Shown: positions 25,970-36,063, numbered from the stretch's first letter. The stretch is DNA of 64,000 bases from an uncultured Chloroflexota bacterium (GCA_902786265.1 CADACE010000032.1:1-64000); one strand, 5' to 3'. Program-made: numbers and translations. The notes: generated from the sequence alone by a model not told the origin.

Positions 25970-28456
25970 TCACTCAGTTTGGGAATCAGGCTCCGCTGCC
26001 TTTTTGACCGATCTCATAATCTGCCTGAACACTGCATTCGGTCGATGCATAAAATCACTTATCGGGCAGCGGTCAGCCATCTTTCCGTTTGCCAAAGCCA
26101 ATATTTCCGCACCGTCGAATATGATCGTCGATTCTCCAAATGTGAAACCGTTTGGCTGCTCCTCTCCGTTTATTATTGCCGCATCGGTCCTGCGCCGCAA
26201 TTCGGTAAAGAAGCGGTATTCTTCTTCGGATCCCAGGACAAGATCGGACACATAGATACTGTGCTCCAGCAGGAAGCGATTAGTGAAAAGCACAACGCCC
26301 CCGATTTTCTTCGGCTGAATCGGCCTATTGAGTTTATCCCATTTCACGATTTCGAAACGGTAATAGGGTTCGTCCGAATTGCCCGGGATCTCTGTGATCT
26401 CGCTTCTTCTGACCACTTTATAGTTTCCGACCTCTCCGTAATGAACGATCCCGGCATCTTTACCGAAAAGGTTTATCGTTTGATAGATCGCGACATAGCG
26501 GATCGGAAGATGTTTTTCGACTCTTTCCGCCGGTACATAATAAAAGTTATGCTCCAGACACATATCCAACTGCTCTTTTCTGCGCAGCGTTCCGACTAGC
26601 ACATCCCGACAGGACCAGTCGACTTTTGCCAGTTTGCTTTCGATTCCTTTCGGCAGTGTCGCCCGCTCAAAGGCGGAATCCGGCGAATCGGAGATCAGCT
26701 CATCCAGCATCTGCGTTACCAGCCCGGTCGCAGACGGCAGAAACGGCAGTCCACCGATATTTACCTGGTCGATACTTTTATAAAACCGATGCTGCCGGAA
26801 TTCTTCCTCGTTGTGATACGGGAACAAAACGTAAGCACCGAACATCGTCCTCTCATAGGGTGAAGCTCCGTTCTGATAAACGATGGCATCCCGGTAGCGG
26901 TGCATGGTATTGATATCATCTTCTTCCGGTCCCGGTTGATGATAATTCACATAATAAGCAGACCCCGGTAGCGCGGGATTGATCCGATATTTGGCATCGA
27001 AAACATACTCGTAAGAGGTTTTCGCGTCCTTCTTTTCCAGACTGAGGACATTGTCCGGCTGCTGCGTGATCGTCGGCAGTCCCGTTTCTTTCCGATTATA
27101 AGAAAGTGTAAATGTCTCACCGGTTTTCGAATCCAGATATTTCACCTTGCTGCTTGTCCCTTTGATCAGGGAAACAAACAATCCGGCTCCGTTGATCCGG
27201 ATGATATCCTGTGATACGAGCTCATATTTATCTTTCAGCAGCCGGTTCAGCTTGATAAAACACCAGTATTCGTACAATACAGCCAGGTCTTTCAGCGAAA
27301 CATTAAATACTTCTCCTGTTACGGAAAGACCATGCTGCAGCATCAGATAACAGCGGTACAGGTCGCGGTATCCCGGAGCCATCCCGAATACCAGGGACAT
27401 TCCGGTATTCTCCGGTGACGAACTGACTTCCCGGATAAATCCGCTTTCACATCGGCGCCGGATCCCACTGACCATCCCGTCAATGATCCTGATGATCTCG
27501 GTATCGGTTTCCCGTCCCAGCTTGCAGTATTGCGCTTTGAAACGGACCAGACGCCGTGCGGTCTGCTCAAGCATGAACTTTGTAAGGCGATTTTCTTTCG
27601 TGTCATAAGTGACATATTTTTTAACAGCCAGTATCTTTTCTGCTTGTATGTTCTTCCCGTTTCTGACGATCAATTCCGGATGTTTTTCTGCCCAGCGCAT
27701 TGATCGGTTATCGAAGCGTTTCGCCTTGTGAAACGGAAGAACTTCATGTTCTTTCATCAATTCATGGTGCGGATTGCGCAGGATGACATTTGCCGCGGAA
27801 ATAAATTCATCGTAGATCTTCCGGATGATCGCGAAAAACTCTACTTCCGAGGACTGCTGCGAAGTTGTGATATCAAAGGAATCGTATGTCTTTTTCAGAA
27901 AATCAAATACCAGGCTGTATACTTCCGCTGTTACATCGGTAACGATCGCTTTGTAATCGTCTTTATAACTGATCTTGGACGGAAATACTTCGATGGTAAG
28001 GGTCAGATATTGATCGATCCCATCGACCTTGATGACAAGATCGGACATTCCGATCTCGTTTCGGAAATTGATGATACCGGAAAGTACGCCCGATCTTCCG
28101 ACCGGTGTGATCTTATTCCGGATATTATAATTTTCGTGCCAGAATTCGACCGTATGCCCATCATCAAGCGGCTCGATGATCATCTCATAATTCTGCTGCT
28201 CGAAGAATAAAGGCGTGATCCGATATTCTCCGGTCATTCCGTACGGAGTCTGAGTCAGGGCAGCGGTTTCGTGTTCTCCGGATATCACGGCATGAAAAGG
28301 ATCATGATCCCGGCAGCGGATCTGCAGCATGGATTCCTTCTCCCGGATCGTCACACCGGGAAAAGACGGATGGGATGCAGGCCCCTTGATCGTCAGTTCG
28401 ATGAGATCCGTCTGAACGGAGATCAGAACATCAGAGCCAGTATGAGGTGAAACCAT
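25970..28456 (-). CDS. McrC-like protein: DUF2357, PD-(D/E)xK nuclease and PUA/EVE-like tail
   Basis: Nuclease subunit of a McrBC-type (type IV) restriction system, 828 aa, much longer than E. coli McrC (~350 aa). The N-terminal ~330 residues match DUF2357. The nuclease core is seen as QQPDNVL followed by YVFDAKYRIN. The last ~230 residues (FYYVPAERVEKHLPIRYVA to FTNRFLLEHSIYVSDL) look like a PUA/EVE-type reader that may bind modified bases. The ATG at 28456 is preferred over TTG at 28465, as the AAGGAG is too close to the latter. It overlaps the mcrB 3' end by 26 bp. Confidence 0.85.
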   Translation of the reverse strand: MVSPHTGSDVLISVQTDLIELTIKGPASHPSFPGVTIREKESMLQIRCRDHDPFHAVISGEHETAALTQTPYGMTGEYRITPLFFEQQNYEMIIEPLDDGHTVEFWHENYNIRNKITPVGRSGVLSGIINFRNEIGMSDLVIKVDGIDQYLTLTIEVFPSKISYKDDYKAIVTDVTAEVYSLVFDFLKKTYDSFDITTSQQSSEVEFFAIIRKIYDEFISAANVILRNPHHELMKEHEVLPFHKAKRFDNRSMRWAEKHPELIVRNGKNIQAEKILAVKKYVTYDTKENRLTKFMLEQTARRLVRFKAQYCKLGRETDTEIIRIIDGMVSGIRRRCESGFIREVSSSPENTGMSLVFGMAPGYRDLYRCYLMLQHGLSVTGEVFNVSLKDLAVLYEYWCFIKLNRLLKDKYELVSQDIIRINGAGLFVSLIKGTSSKVKYLDSKTGETFTLSYNRKETGLPTITQQPDNVLSLEKKDAKTSYEYVFDAKYRINPALPGSAYYVNYHQPGPEEDDINTMHRYRDAIVYQNGASPYERTMFGAYVLFPYHNEEEFRQHRFYKSIDQVNIGGLPFLPSATGLVTQMLDELISDSPDSAFERATLPKGIESKLAKVDWSCRDVLVGTLRRKEQLDMCLEHNFYYVPAERVEKHLPIRYVAIYQTINLFGKDAGIVHYGEVGNYKVVRRSEITEIPGNSDEPYYRFEIVKWDKLNRPIQPKKIGGVVLFTNRFLLEHSIYVSDLVLGSEEEYRFFTELRRRTDAAIINGEEQPNGFTFGESTIIFDGAEILALANGKMADRCPISDFMHRPNAVFRQIMRSVKKAAEPDSQTE

Positions 28457-30578
28457 CCTCGTCAAATCTCCTTACCATGAAGGCTGTTTTTGCGTCGCTT
28501 TTCGGATATCTGATATTTCCTTTGCTCAGTTTGTCAAACATTCCGGACGCGGTGTCATTATTCTGTGTCTGGTATCCTTCGAAATCTCCGGCAAAGATCT
28601 TGAATAATTCACACAACATATTTTTCACGGATACGGAACTGCCCTGGATACGCGGCAGGATCTTCTGCATGACCGCATTATCCATCGCTTCATCCTGGCT
28701 CAGCAGATCCGCATTTTTGTTGTTCAGCATGAAAAAAACGATTTCATCCCGGACGCGGTAGCCGACATGCGAATTATTTGTTTTCAGAACTTGATTAATG
28801 TCTTCCAAATCCTTACAGACGGATTCGATAAATTCCCGGTTGTCTTCGTCCAGGCACTGGCTGAGGAACAAGTATTTGCTTTTGAGAAAATCATTATCGG
28901 TTTCAATGGGCAAGACCTCATCATCAAAGACATCGACGGCCGGCATCAGATCGACCGTGTTGAATTCGATCGTATTTGCCCGATCCAGAACTTTCTTGCT
29001 GAAAGGAAAAGTGGTCTCGTCCATGTTGACCGTTCCGACCAGATAAAGGTTTTCCGGAAATCGAATATCGCCGTAATCCTCAAAGGGCAACAGCCGGTCG
29101 GAGACGATCTTTCCGTCTTTCAGGTCCCTTGTCTCGATTACCGAGAGAAAATCGCTGAGGTAATATTCGACCCGCGCCAGGTTCATTTCGTCCAGACACA
29201 GAATATACGGTTTTTTCGGATCCTTCTGTGCCTCCAGAATGATCTTCAGGACTCTTCCCGGAACGAAATCGCCGTTCAGATTGTAATGGCCCAAAAGATC
29301 GGATGAATCCGACCAATCCGGGCGTACCGGTACCAGCCTGTATTCGGCGCCGATGGCTTCCGCGAACAATCGGACCAGCCGCGTTTTCCCAGTCCCGGAT
29401 GTCCCTGCCAGAATGACAAAAGGCTTGCTCTTCAGACACAGCCAGAAATTTTCGATCATCCCATCTTCATAGGTGAACCCTTTGCTGGAAATATAAGTTT
29501 TGATTAATCCAATTATATTTTTTGTCGGACGTTTTGTAATTACAATGCCACTTCCACCGTAATCATTGAAGAACCCCGGCTCCTCCCGAATCTGATTCAA
29601 GTACTTCAAAATATTAACATTCGTCAGCGCTTTATAGAGTTCGGGACGGAGTTTCCAGATGAAACTGCCTTTCTCACCCGGCTTTGTATCCCTGCCGACA
29701 AACAGGATCGGCCACATTTTTCTCTTTCCGTCCTTTTCAGCAACCGGACAATTCTTTCTGAGTAAAATACGCTGTGCCAGCTGCATGGAACTTGCGCGGA
29801 CCGATTGTGGATCCATTCCATATTTTTCTCCGATCTGCGTACAGGAAGCCCCATCCTTCTCGGCGTAAAACATCGCCAAAATCTTTCCCCATGGTTCTTC
29901 AAGGTAATCTGGATCCGACATCATCTCCATCCACTGTTCCACCGTAAAACCCGGATCATATTCGGACTTGGAAGGCCACCATATCGAGTCATTTGATCTA
30001 TTATTTTCCAAATCAATATACTCATTGTAAATATCAGCCATTTTTTTCAAATCATCGATTAATTCATTTTCTTCTGGTATTTGGTCAATATCATATTTTT
30101 TATAATATATTGTGCCTTTTTGATAGAAAAGTCCAAGGTCTGTGATGTCATTTCCTAAATCAATATTCTCATCAGATAAAAAGCTTCGGCCATCTATTTG
30201 AGATGATAATTTTTCCGCATTTTCTCGTAAATAGTTTATAGTCTCTTTCTTTGTATGAGAATTTCGAAAATCAGTACAACCTTGATTGAAGGTTAAATAC
30301 AATCTTGAACAATCCGTAGATAGGAGATAAACAATATAAATTCCTTTAGTCGCAGATGTAGTAATTTGCTTGTAAAAAATACCTATCCAAGGAACTGAAG
30401 CCCAATTACCTTGTCCAACACTTCCTGAAATCAAATATGAACCATTGTCAAAAATTTCCAGATTATTTATTGCTTGAGGAATTTCTCTTCTGACAAAATT
30501 ACCAAAAGAATTATTAGCAAAAACCTCTTGTTTTGCTTCTTTATATCCATTCATGAATTTTTGAATTATTTCTCGCAT
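28431..30578 (-). CDS. mcrB: McrB-like GTPase/AAA+ subunit with DUF3578 domain
   Basis: 715 aa. The N-terminal ~190 residues form a MrcB-N/DUF3578 domain (FGNFVRREIPQAI, GSVGQGNWASVPWIGIF), which recognises modified DNA. A second domain at ~205-320 resembles a wHTH/adaptor. The AAA+ core has Walker A GTSGTGKT (392-399), Walker B ILCLDEMN (~460-466) and the McrB-type segment VGTVNMDETTFPFSKKVLDRA. Partner McrC follows with overlap. The N-terminal domain (about 29990-30578) is AT-rich while the rest is close to 50% GC, which suggests that the specificity domain was swapped by recombination. Confidence 0.9.
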   Translation of the reverse strand: MREIIQKFMNGYKEAKQEVFANNSFGNFVRREIPQAINNLEIFDNGSYLISGSVGQGNWASVPWIGIFYKQITTSATKGIYIVYLLSTDCSRLYLTFNQGCTDFRNSHTKKETINYLRENAEKLSSQIDGRSFLSDENIDLGNDITDLGLFYQKGTIYYKKYDIDQIPEENELIDDLKKMADIYNEYIDLENNRSNDSIWWPSKSEYDPGFTVEQWMEMMSDPDYLEEPWGKILAMFYAEKDGASCTQIGEKYGMDPQSVRASSMQLAQRILLRKNCPVAEKDGKRKMWPILFVGRDTKPGEKGSFIWKLRPELYKALTNVNILKYLNQIREEPGFFNDYGGSGIVITKRPTKNIIGLIKTYISSKGFTYEDGMIENFWLCLKSKPFVILAGTSGTGKTRLVRLFAEAIGAEYRLVPVRPDWSDSSDLLGHYNLNGDFVPGRVLKIILEAQKDPKKPYILCLDEMNLARVEYYLSDFLSVIETRDLKDGKIVSDRLLPFEDYGDIRFPENLYLVGTVNMDETTFPFSKKVLDRANTIEFNTVDLMPAVDVFDDEVLPIETDNDFLKSKYLFLSQCLDEDNREFIESVCKDLEDINQVLKTNNSHVGYRVRDEIVFFMLNNKNADLLSQDEAMDNAVMQKILPRIQGSSVSVKNMLCELFKIFAGDFEGYQTQNNDTASGMFDKLSKGNIRYPKSDAKTAFMVRRFDEDGFTSYWL

Positions 30579-30607
30579 TTTTAATTCCTCAGAAGATAAT
30601 ATGGGAT

Positions 30608-31489
30608 TTATTGAAATAATGCAATGATTTCCAACTCATAAACTGGTTTATCTTTTATTGAGGGAATTGCAACTGCTTCAAATTCAAAAAAATTATTTTT
30701 TGAAATATCTAAAAGAGAATCAATGATGGGCTGCTTTATATCATTTCCCTGTATTTTTGAAAAAGTAGTATTTTTCATTAACTCTGTTCCATTGTCATAA
30801 ACCCTTTTTACTTGAGCCAAACAAGTAAGATAAGTCCCAATAATATCTGAACGAACAGCTTGATATAAATGACCATCAACGATATTTCCAATAATTGCGA
30901 AATCATCTGTTTGATATATAATCTCTTCTCCTTCAAAAAGAGTTTGTATAGTTTTTAGTAATCCATCAATATTGTTATTCTTTTGAGAAGAATTATTATG
31001 TTTGTTTTTTTCTTTTGATTTTTTATCGTCAATATTTTGTATTGTATCCGCAAGCCTGAGTAAGTCTGCCATTTCTGATAATTGTGACTTTATCGAATTA
31101 ATCGATAAAACGACTGGCAAACAAACAAAATCTCCGGCCTTTGCGCATTGAATTTCACGTAAATAATCATTTTGGGCAAGAGTTGTTTTCACAATATTTA
31201 GCATGGAAGATACTGTTTGTATTTTCTTTTCTCTATTTTCTGAACCTTGAGAGTTTTTTTCATCAAAACTACGATTGTAAGTAAATCCAAAATCAAATAT
31301 TTTAAATCCGCCTTTAACGAATCCTTCGCCTTTCTTACCACTGTTTATTTCATCACTTATTGTCGTTGTTATTTCCGAATATTCAGAATACCCACCATTT
31401 AATATTGCATAAATATCAAGTAACCTACCTTGATTAACATAATATGGAAAGAATAATTCATTTTTTTTATTGTCGTCTTTTTCTGTCAT
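30608..31489 (-). CDS. DUF6414-like protein upstream of mcrB
   Basis: 293 aa from the ATG at 31489 (MTEKDDNKK); AAAGGG lies ~10 nt upstream of it, and an earlier in-frame ATG at 31510 has no SD. The start of the domain, FPYYVNQGRLLDIYAILNGGYSEYSEI, resembles DUF6414. The centre contains a Lys/Asn/Ser-rich linker (DDKKSKEKNKHNNSSQKNN), and the end is a mixed alpha/beta region. AT-rich like the mcrB N-terminal domain. It lies 29 bp before mcrB in one operon, so it may be a target sensor or inhibitor; the role is unknown. Confidence 0.65.
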   Translation of the reverse strand: MTEKDDNKKNELFFPYYVNQGRLLDIYAILNGGYSEYSEITTTISDEINSGKKGEGFVKGGFKIFDFGFTYNRSFDEKNSQGSENREKKIQTVSSMLNIVKTTLAQNDYLREIQCAKAGDFVCLPVVLSINSIKSQLSEMADLLRLADTIQNIDDKKSKEKNKHNNSSQKNNNIDGLLKTIQTLFEGEEIIYQTDDFAIIGNIVDGHLYQAVRSDIIGTYLTCLAQVKRVYDNGTELMKNTTFSKIQGNDIKQPIIDSLLDISKNNFFEFEAVAIPSIKDKPVYELEIIALFQ

Positions 31490-31516
31490 AGCTTCAGATC
31501 CCTTTGTCATTATCTA

Positions 31517-31669
31517 TTATTTATTTAAGGCATAACAATACATCTCCGATAATTGTTTCGAAGTAACACAGGACTTCAACCATTCCCAGAATGCATTGTC
31601 ACTTACCAAATTTGAAAGATTATCTTCCATTTTTTTTAATCTATCATAGTCTGAATTGATAAAATACAT
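31517..31669 (-). CDS. Possible 50-aa small ORF at the head of the mcrBC operon
   Basis: It reads MYFINSDYDRLKKMEDNLSN to SEMYCYALNK, with 27 bp to the next start. The composition is protein-like with a helical pattern, but there is no Shine-Dalgarno. It could be a real small protein or the relic of a longer gene. Low confidence. Confidence 0.35.
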   Translation of the reverse strand: MYFINSDYDRLKKMEDNLSNLVSDNAFWEWLKSCVTSKQLSEMYCYALNK

Positions 31670-32025
31670 CTAATTTGCAATTATAACGTACAGAACCCGA
31701 TTTCCTGTAATAAATTTCGGATATCTTTCGTCCAGAAATTCAGCTAAATCAGGTAATTAATGCAAAAAAATCATTATTTTCCAACTAAATTCCATTGTAT
31801 CAGAAAGAAAAATTTTTGCTGGGAATTTTATTGGACTCATAAACGGAAATAATAAAAAATAATCCAAATCCGTTTACAACCGCATAGTTTAGGCGTATCG
31901 AAAATAATGATATATGACTATTCACAACCATAAAAATTCCAGAGGCCGCTATGCCATGAAAAATAAGGAACAGTGGATGGCCTATTCTTATGGCATCGAC
32001 AATCCGCTGTTCCTGCTCAATTTGT
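31670..32025. other. Gene-free AT-rich spacer
   Basis: 356 bp between the McrBC operon and the vWA gene. The left part is AT-rich and would contain the operon promoter, which I cannot place with confidence. The right part (31946-32036) is more GC-rich and has a short plus-strand frame beginning MKNKEQWMAYSYGIDNP that looks like a gene relic, but it runs into the vWA 3' end. Confidence 0.4.
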
Positions 32026-32685
32026 TTATTTTCCTTTCTTCCCGCGTTTCTCGTAATCCTCTTCGATACGTTTCTTCCATCCGGCGCCGATTGGAGCGGC
32101 ACAGCAGCGCATATCGCTGACAGCGTCCGCAAGAACCTCATAATTCAGAGCAATCCCTTCGTGATCGCTGTTGTAATTCGCAGCCCGATCCGCGGAGATC
32201 CCGAAACGGCCGGCCGTTGCGATCGCGTCGATGTTGGCTCCCAGGAACAGGAATTCCCAGCCATATTTTTCCTTCTGGCGTTCCAACATCTGTTTCACCC
32301 GGTCATAGGAATACATGCGGCTCGCGTTTTCCATTCCGTCCGTCGTGATCACAAAGATGGTCTTCTCCGGCCGATCCTCTTCCCGCGCATACTTATGAAC
32401 ATTCCCGATGTGATGGATCGCACCCCCGACAGCATCCAGCAGCGCCATGCAGCCGCGGACGTAATAATCCTTTTCCGTTATTTCCGGCACCTTATCCAGC
32501 GGAACACGGTCATGAAGCACCTCGATGCTGTGATCAAACAGGACGGTCGACACCAGTACCTCACCTTCCGTTTCACGCTGCTTTTTCAACATACCGTTAT
32601 ACCCGCCGATCGTATCTCTCTCCAGCCCACTCATGGAACCGCTGCGGTCCAGGATCATTACCAGTTCGGTCAAATTCTTTTTCAT
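32026..32685 (-). CDS. von Willebrand factor A domain protein
   Basis: 219-aa single vWA domain. The metal-ion-dependent adhesion site is complete: DRSGSMSG (residues 13-20), a Thr/Gly loop near YYVRGCMALLDA and TTDGMEN. Similar solitary vWA proteins occur with TerY and other stress or defence clusters, where they bind partner proteins. No signal peptide, hence cytoplasmic. The C terminus is very basic (KKRIEEDYEKRGKKGK). SD AGGAGG is present. No partner kinase or phosphatase lies nearby. Confidence 0.85.
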   Translation of the reverse strand: MKKNLTELVMILDRSGSMSGLERDTIGGYNGMLKKQRETEGEVLVSTVLFDHSIEVLHDRVPLDKVPEITEKDYYVRGCMALLDAVGGAIHHIGNVHKYAREEDRPEKTIFVITTDGMENASRMYSYDRVKQMLERQKEKYGWEFLFLGANIDAIATAGRFGISADRAANYNSDHEGIALNYEVLADAVSDMRCCAAPIGAGWKKRIEEDYEKRGKKGK

Positions 32686-32791
32686 GACGTTTTTCCTCCT
32701 GTTTTTTATTTATATTTACAGTATAGGAAAAAATATGCCCTCTGTGGTCGCTTGCAGGGCGTCATTTTTATACAGACAGGGTGAGATTCAA

Positions 32792-33178
32792 CTATTCTGC
32801 CTCATTCGCATGGGAGTTGATCTTATAAAACTGCTCCTCGGAAATAATCGGCTGATGTTTTCCCGAAAAAAGCATGCCATCATAGCGGATCTTGCCGATG
32901 TAGACCGGATTATGCAAAACATAGTCCACCGAGGCCTTACTCCAGTTGTGATTTTTCTTCGTTTTTACACCAAGACGGTTTAATTCAAACGCGATCAACG
33001 AGGGTGAAAAATGGTTTTCCGTTTTCCAGTCAAACATCATTCTGACAAACTTAGCTTCACGCCTGTTGATTTTGAGGGAATAATTAGACTTGCTGTAACC
33101 AAACGGTGCCGGGTTGGTGTAATAACCATTTTCCGCCATATGGAGCCTTGATTCATAGGTTTTTTCTGCATGCGACAT
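32792..33178 (-). pseudogene. Truncated large serine recombinase (recombinase domain only)
   Basis: 128 aa from the ATG at 33178 (MSHAEKTYESRL), with AGGAAGA upstream. It matches the recombinase domain (PF07508) of large serine recombinases: PAPFGYSKSNYSL, EAKFVRMMFDW, LIAFELNRLGVKTKKNHNW and VLHNPVYIGKIRYDG. The N-terminal resolvase domain with the catalytic Ser and the long C-terminal coiled coil are missing, so it cannot recombine DNA alone. It is probably the remains of another mobile element. Confidence 0.75.
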
Positions 33179-33286
33179 ATTTTTTCTTCCTATCATTTTA
33201 AAGTTATAGCAAGTATACAAACAACAAGGCGGACTATCCGATAGTCCGCCTGCTGATGAATTTCTGTATGAATAATTATCTGTTTT

Positions 33287-34393
33287 TCAATTATTCTGAA
33301 TTGATGCCAGGATCAGTTTTTCATTAGCCCTTGTCATATCGCTTAATTTATAGCTCCGGATCCTTTGTTTGCCCAGAATTGGAACGATAAACCCGTTGTT
33401 AACAAGTTTGACACAGCGATTTATGATCGTTTTATTTGTAACGCCAACTATTTCACTGACCTTTGCGGGTGTAAATTCGTAAAGATGCTTTTGGATCAGA
33501 AAATAGAGCAATTCCTTTTCCTTTGCATTCAGATAAGAAAGGCCCGCATAAATTTCCTGATTTCCGGCACTTCTGGAGATCTCACAAACCTTTGCCGAAT
33601 ACAGTTCCATCATCCGCAGAAAATAATTGATCCAGATTTCCGGATGAGGCGGATCATTTCGTCCGGAATAATAAAGCGGCGGAAGTCCCATCTGCAGCGA
33701 ATTGTAATATTCATCGGCATCATAGGCGAAAAACTCTTCCAGTGATCCAGCTCCATTAAAACCATATCCCTCCCGATCCAAAATATATCCGGAAAGCAGG
33801 CGAGCGGTACGTCCGTTTCCGTCCTCGAAGGGGTGGATGGTAACCAGCTGATAATGCACGACCGCTGCTACGATCAAAGGGTGATCATCGGTGTGAATTA
33901 CATAACTGACCAATTCGTCGATCAGATCCGGAATGTCAACATATTCCGGCGGGATATAATCAATTTCTCCGCTGACGCCGTCATAAACTGCAAAAAGCAC
34001 TCCGGGAGGTGTTTGCCCTCTGAAACCAATTTTCTCTTTGGGGGCGCCTTTTTCAACCAGAGACTGCACCTCAAGAATCATTTTTTTAGAGAAAGGCTCC
34101 TTTTTTTTACATTTTTCTTCCAGCAGGTTCAAGGCCATGAAATAATTACGGACTTCCTGCTCGGGCTTCAGAAAATGCTGATGAGCATCTTTCTCGATCG
34201 CTCTCTCTGCCTGTTCTTCTGTAAGCGGATTTCCTTCGATACGGTTGGATGCGTAAGAGCTTTTTTTCTTTGAATTTTTACGTAGTTTATTAAATGTTTC
34301 CGGCGGCAGCTCAATCGTGCTCAGCGAGAACTTATTCCGATCAATAGCAGATATTCTGCGTAATATTTCATTGTTCAGAGGAACTTTTATCAT
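33287..34393 (-). CDS. Fic family AMPylation-type protein with C-terminal wHTH
   Basis: 368 aa. The Fic active site is HPFEDGNGRTARLL. An N-terminal inhibitory motif is present in SSYASNRIEGNPLTEEQ, where Glu blocks ATP binding in class II Fic proteins, so the protein may regulate itself. The C-terminal ~80 residues form a winged helix (TPAKVSEIVGVTNKTIINRCVKLVNNGFI). Members transfer AMP to protein hydroxyls; the target is unknown. The SD is AAGGTGA. It stands alone, without a separate antitoxin. Confidence 0.9.
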   Translation of the reverse strand: MIKVPLNNEILRRISAIDRNKFSLSTIELPPETFNKLRKNSKKKSSYASNRIEGNPLTEEQAERAIEKDAHQHFLKPEQEVRNYFMALNLLEEKCKKKEPFSKKMILEVQSLVEKGAPKEKIGFRGQTPPGVLFAVYDGVSGEIDYIPPEYVDIPDLIDELVSYVIHTDDHPLIVAAVVHYQLVTIHPFEDGNGRTARLLSGYILDREGYGFNGAGSLEEFFAYDADEYYNSLQMGLPPLYYSGRNDPPHPEIWINYFLRMMELYSAKVCEISRSAGNQEIYAGLSYLNAKEKELLYFLIQKHLYEFTPAKVSEIVGVTNKTIINRCVKLVNNGFIVPILGKQRIRSYKLSDMTRANEKLILASIQNN

Positions 34394-34510
34394 CAGAAAT
34401 CACCTTTCGAAGGGCAAGTCATTAATCTGAATTATAGCCTTTTTTCATTATTATTTCACTATTTTTACACTATTTTTCATTCCTTCCCGGTGATTGTGTT
34501 CTGTATATTG

Positions 34511-35995
34511 TTACGGCAGATCCCGGAGTGACGTCTCAAAGGAAACTGTCCCCAGTGACATATTATGGTTGAATCCGCAGCCTCCATTTTCGCAGAGGCG
34601 GATGGTGGATCCGGTCATGAATGGATTTTGGCTGGCCCAGTTCTTCTGCTTGATGTAATCCGGGAGCTGGCCATCAATGCTGCCGTAAGCATTCAGAACG
34701 CGGACTTTGTCAATATAGGCTGCATGGTAGTAGATGTATGGAACATTAACCTCCTGACGCGCGTAGACGTGTCCTGCGCCGTTTTGTGCGGGGCCTGCGG
34801 GTGTGATGTTATAATACGGCATCAGCTGACTCCAGACCAGAGCTGCATCGATCCAATCCCAATAAGTGGAATCCGCATCCGGCAGATACGGCAGCATCTC
34901 CTGATCTGCAAAATCCCTTTGGCGGTTCCGGAGAAAATTTTCGGCCTGATCGAAGAACTGATAAAAACGTTCATACGAGGCCTCATCAGGCGCGATCAGG
35001 AAATATACGCCCTGGATCGATTTGTTATAAAACTCCGCATTGGCATCATAGACATGAACCTGGTAGATATCCGAAACCTGTGATGATCCTGCATATGCAT
35101 CCAGCGTCAGTGTGGAATGATCACAGCCTGATCCGAAAAATACCACATAATCGATGTACTGCCGGTCCATGGAAACCGTCAGATCCACGTCCGAGTGCAG
35201 CAGGAGCAGACCGATATTCGTCTGATCACCGGCGATATAGGAACAATGCCGGCCATGATTCTGCGGCAAATGCTGCGGATCCAGGTTATGCAGGCCAAAG
35301 GATATTTCGCTGTCCAGCAGATCGATGAAGGCAAATCCAGCGGTGTTGACCGCGAAATTCCGCAGAGAACGATCATTGTCGGCCAGGATAAATACCCGGT
35401 GCAGCCATATATTATCGAAAGTCACAGAAGCATCGTCAACAGCATGGATGCGAACCGTATCGATCTTTCCCAAGCCAGCGAAGGTATCCAAATCCCGCAG
35501 CTGATAATCGATGCTGATTTCCGCATCGGCATAGGCCGCATCAAACACTGGCTGTCCTTCGCAGAGGTACCCAATACCATAAAATTCAGGCAAATCCACA
35601 GTATCTGCAGTCAAACCGTTAACTGTGATCATCCCGGGATTATTACCGGACGGAAAAAGATCCAGTTCGTTCAGAGAAGTGCTGCCATCCAATTGCAGCT
35701 TGCAGTAATGCCCATCTGAGCATGGAAACTGTAACCGGTTCAGTCTGCTGCGGGAAAAGGAAACCGAATGTCCGCTGCTGCCGATATCGTTATAAATCAC
35801 ATTCCCGATTACAGTCACATTATCGAACCGGATATCTTCTGCATGATCGCCTGGATTGATGTAAAGATCGTCAAATACCTTTCCATGGAAATCCTCCGGT
35901 TTTGAACCGGAGCCGAAGTATCCATCTGCCGCAAAAATCGATGAGGTAAAGAGCATCAGAAATAAAAAACAAATACAAATGGCTGAGTATTTCAT
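34511..35995 (-). CDS. Secreted protein of unknown function, 494 aa
   Basis: An N-terminal signal peptide is clear (MKYSAICICFLFLMLFTSSI then FAADG, cleavage likely after Ala). The mature part is rich in short beta-strand repeats separated by Asp/Asn turns (VTVIGNVIYND, ADAEISIDYQL, DASVTFDNIW, HSDVDLTVSM, DHSTLTLDAY), which suggests a right-handed beta-helix or beta-solenoid. No catalytic motif recognised. It is unusual as the only exported protein of the element. An array of palindromic repeats lies right upstream, between this gene and the divergent HTH gene. Confidence 0.75.
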   Translation of the reverse strand: MKYSAICICFLFLMLFTSSIFAADGYFGSGSKPEDFHGKVFDDLYINPGDHAEDIRFDNVTVIGNVIYNDIGSSGHSVSFSRSRLNRLQFPCSDGHYCKLQLDGSTSLNELDLFPSGNNPGMITVNGLTADTVDLPEFYGIGYLCEGQPVFDAAYADAEISIDYQLRDLDTFAGLGKIDTVRIHAVDDASVTFDNIWLHRVFILADNDRSLRNFAVNTAGFAFIDLLDSEISFGLHNLDPQHLPQNHGRHCSYIAGDQTNIGLLLLHSDVDLTVSMDRQYIDYVVFFGSGCDHSTLTLDAYAGSSQVSDIYQVHVYDANAEFYNKSIQGVYFLIAPDEASYERFYQFFDQAENFLRNRQRDFADQEMLPYLPDADSTYWDWIDAALVWSQLMPYYNITPAGPAQNGAGHVYARQEVNVPYIYYHAAYIDKVRVLNAYGSIDGQLPDYIKQKNWASQNPFMTGSTIRLCENGGCGFNHNMSLGTVSFETSLRDLP

Positions 35996-36063
35996 AAATT
36001 TCTCCTTTAATGGGGCTCATTATAGGAGAATCAAAGGCACCACTCGGTCTTGACAGCCCTGAT

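Noticed and set aside
32026..32685. TerY-type defence system (vWA, phosphatase, kinase)
   Set aside because: Only the vWA gene is present; neither the phosphatase nor the kinase gene is nearby.
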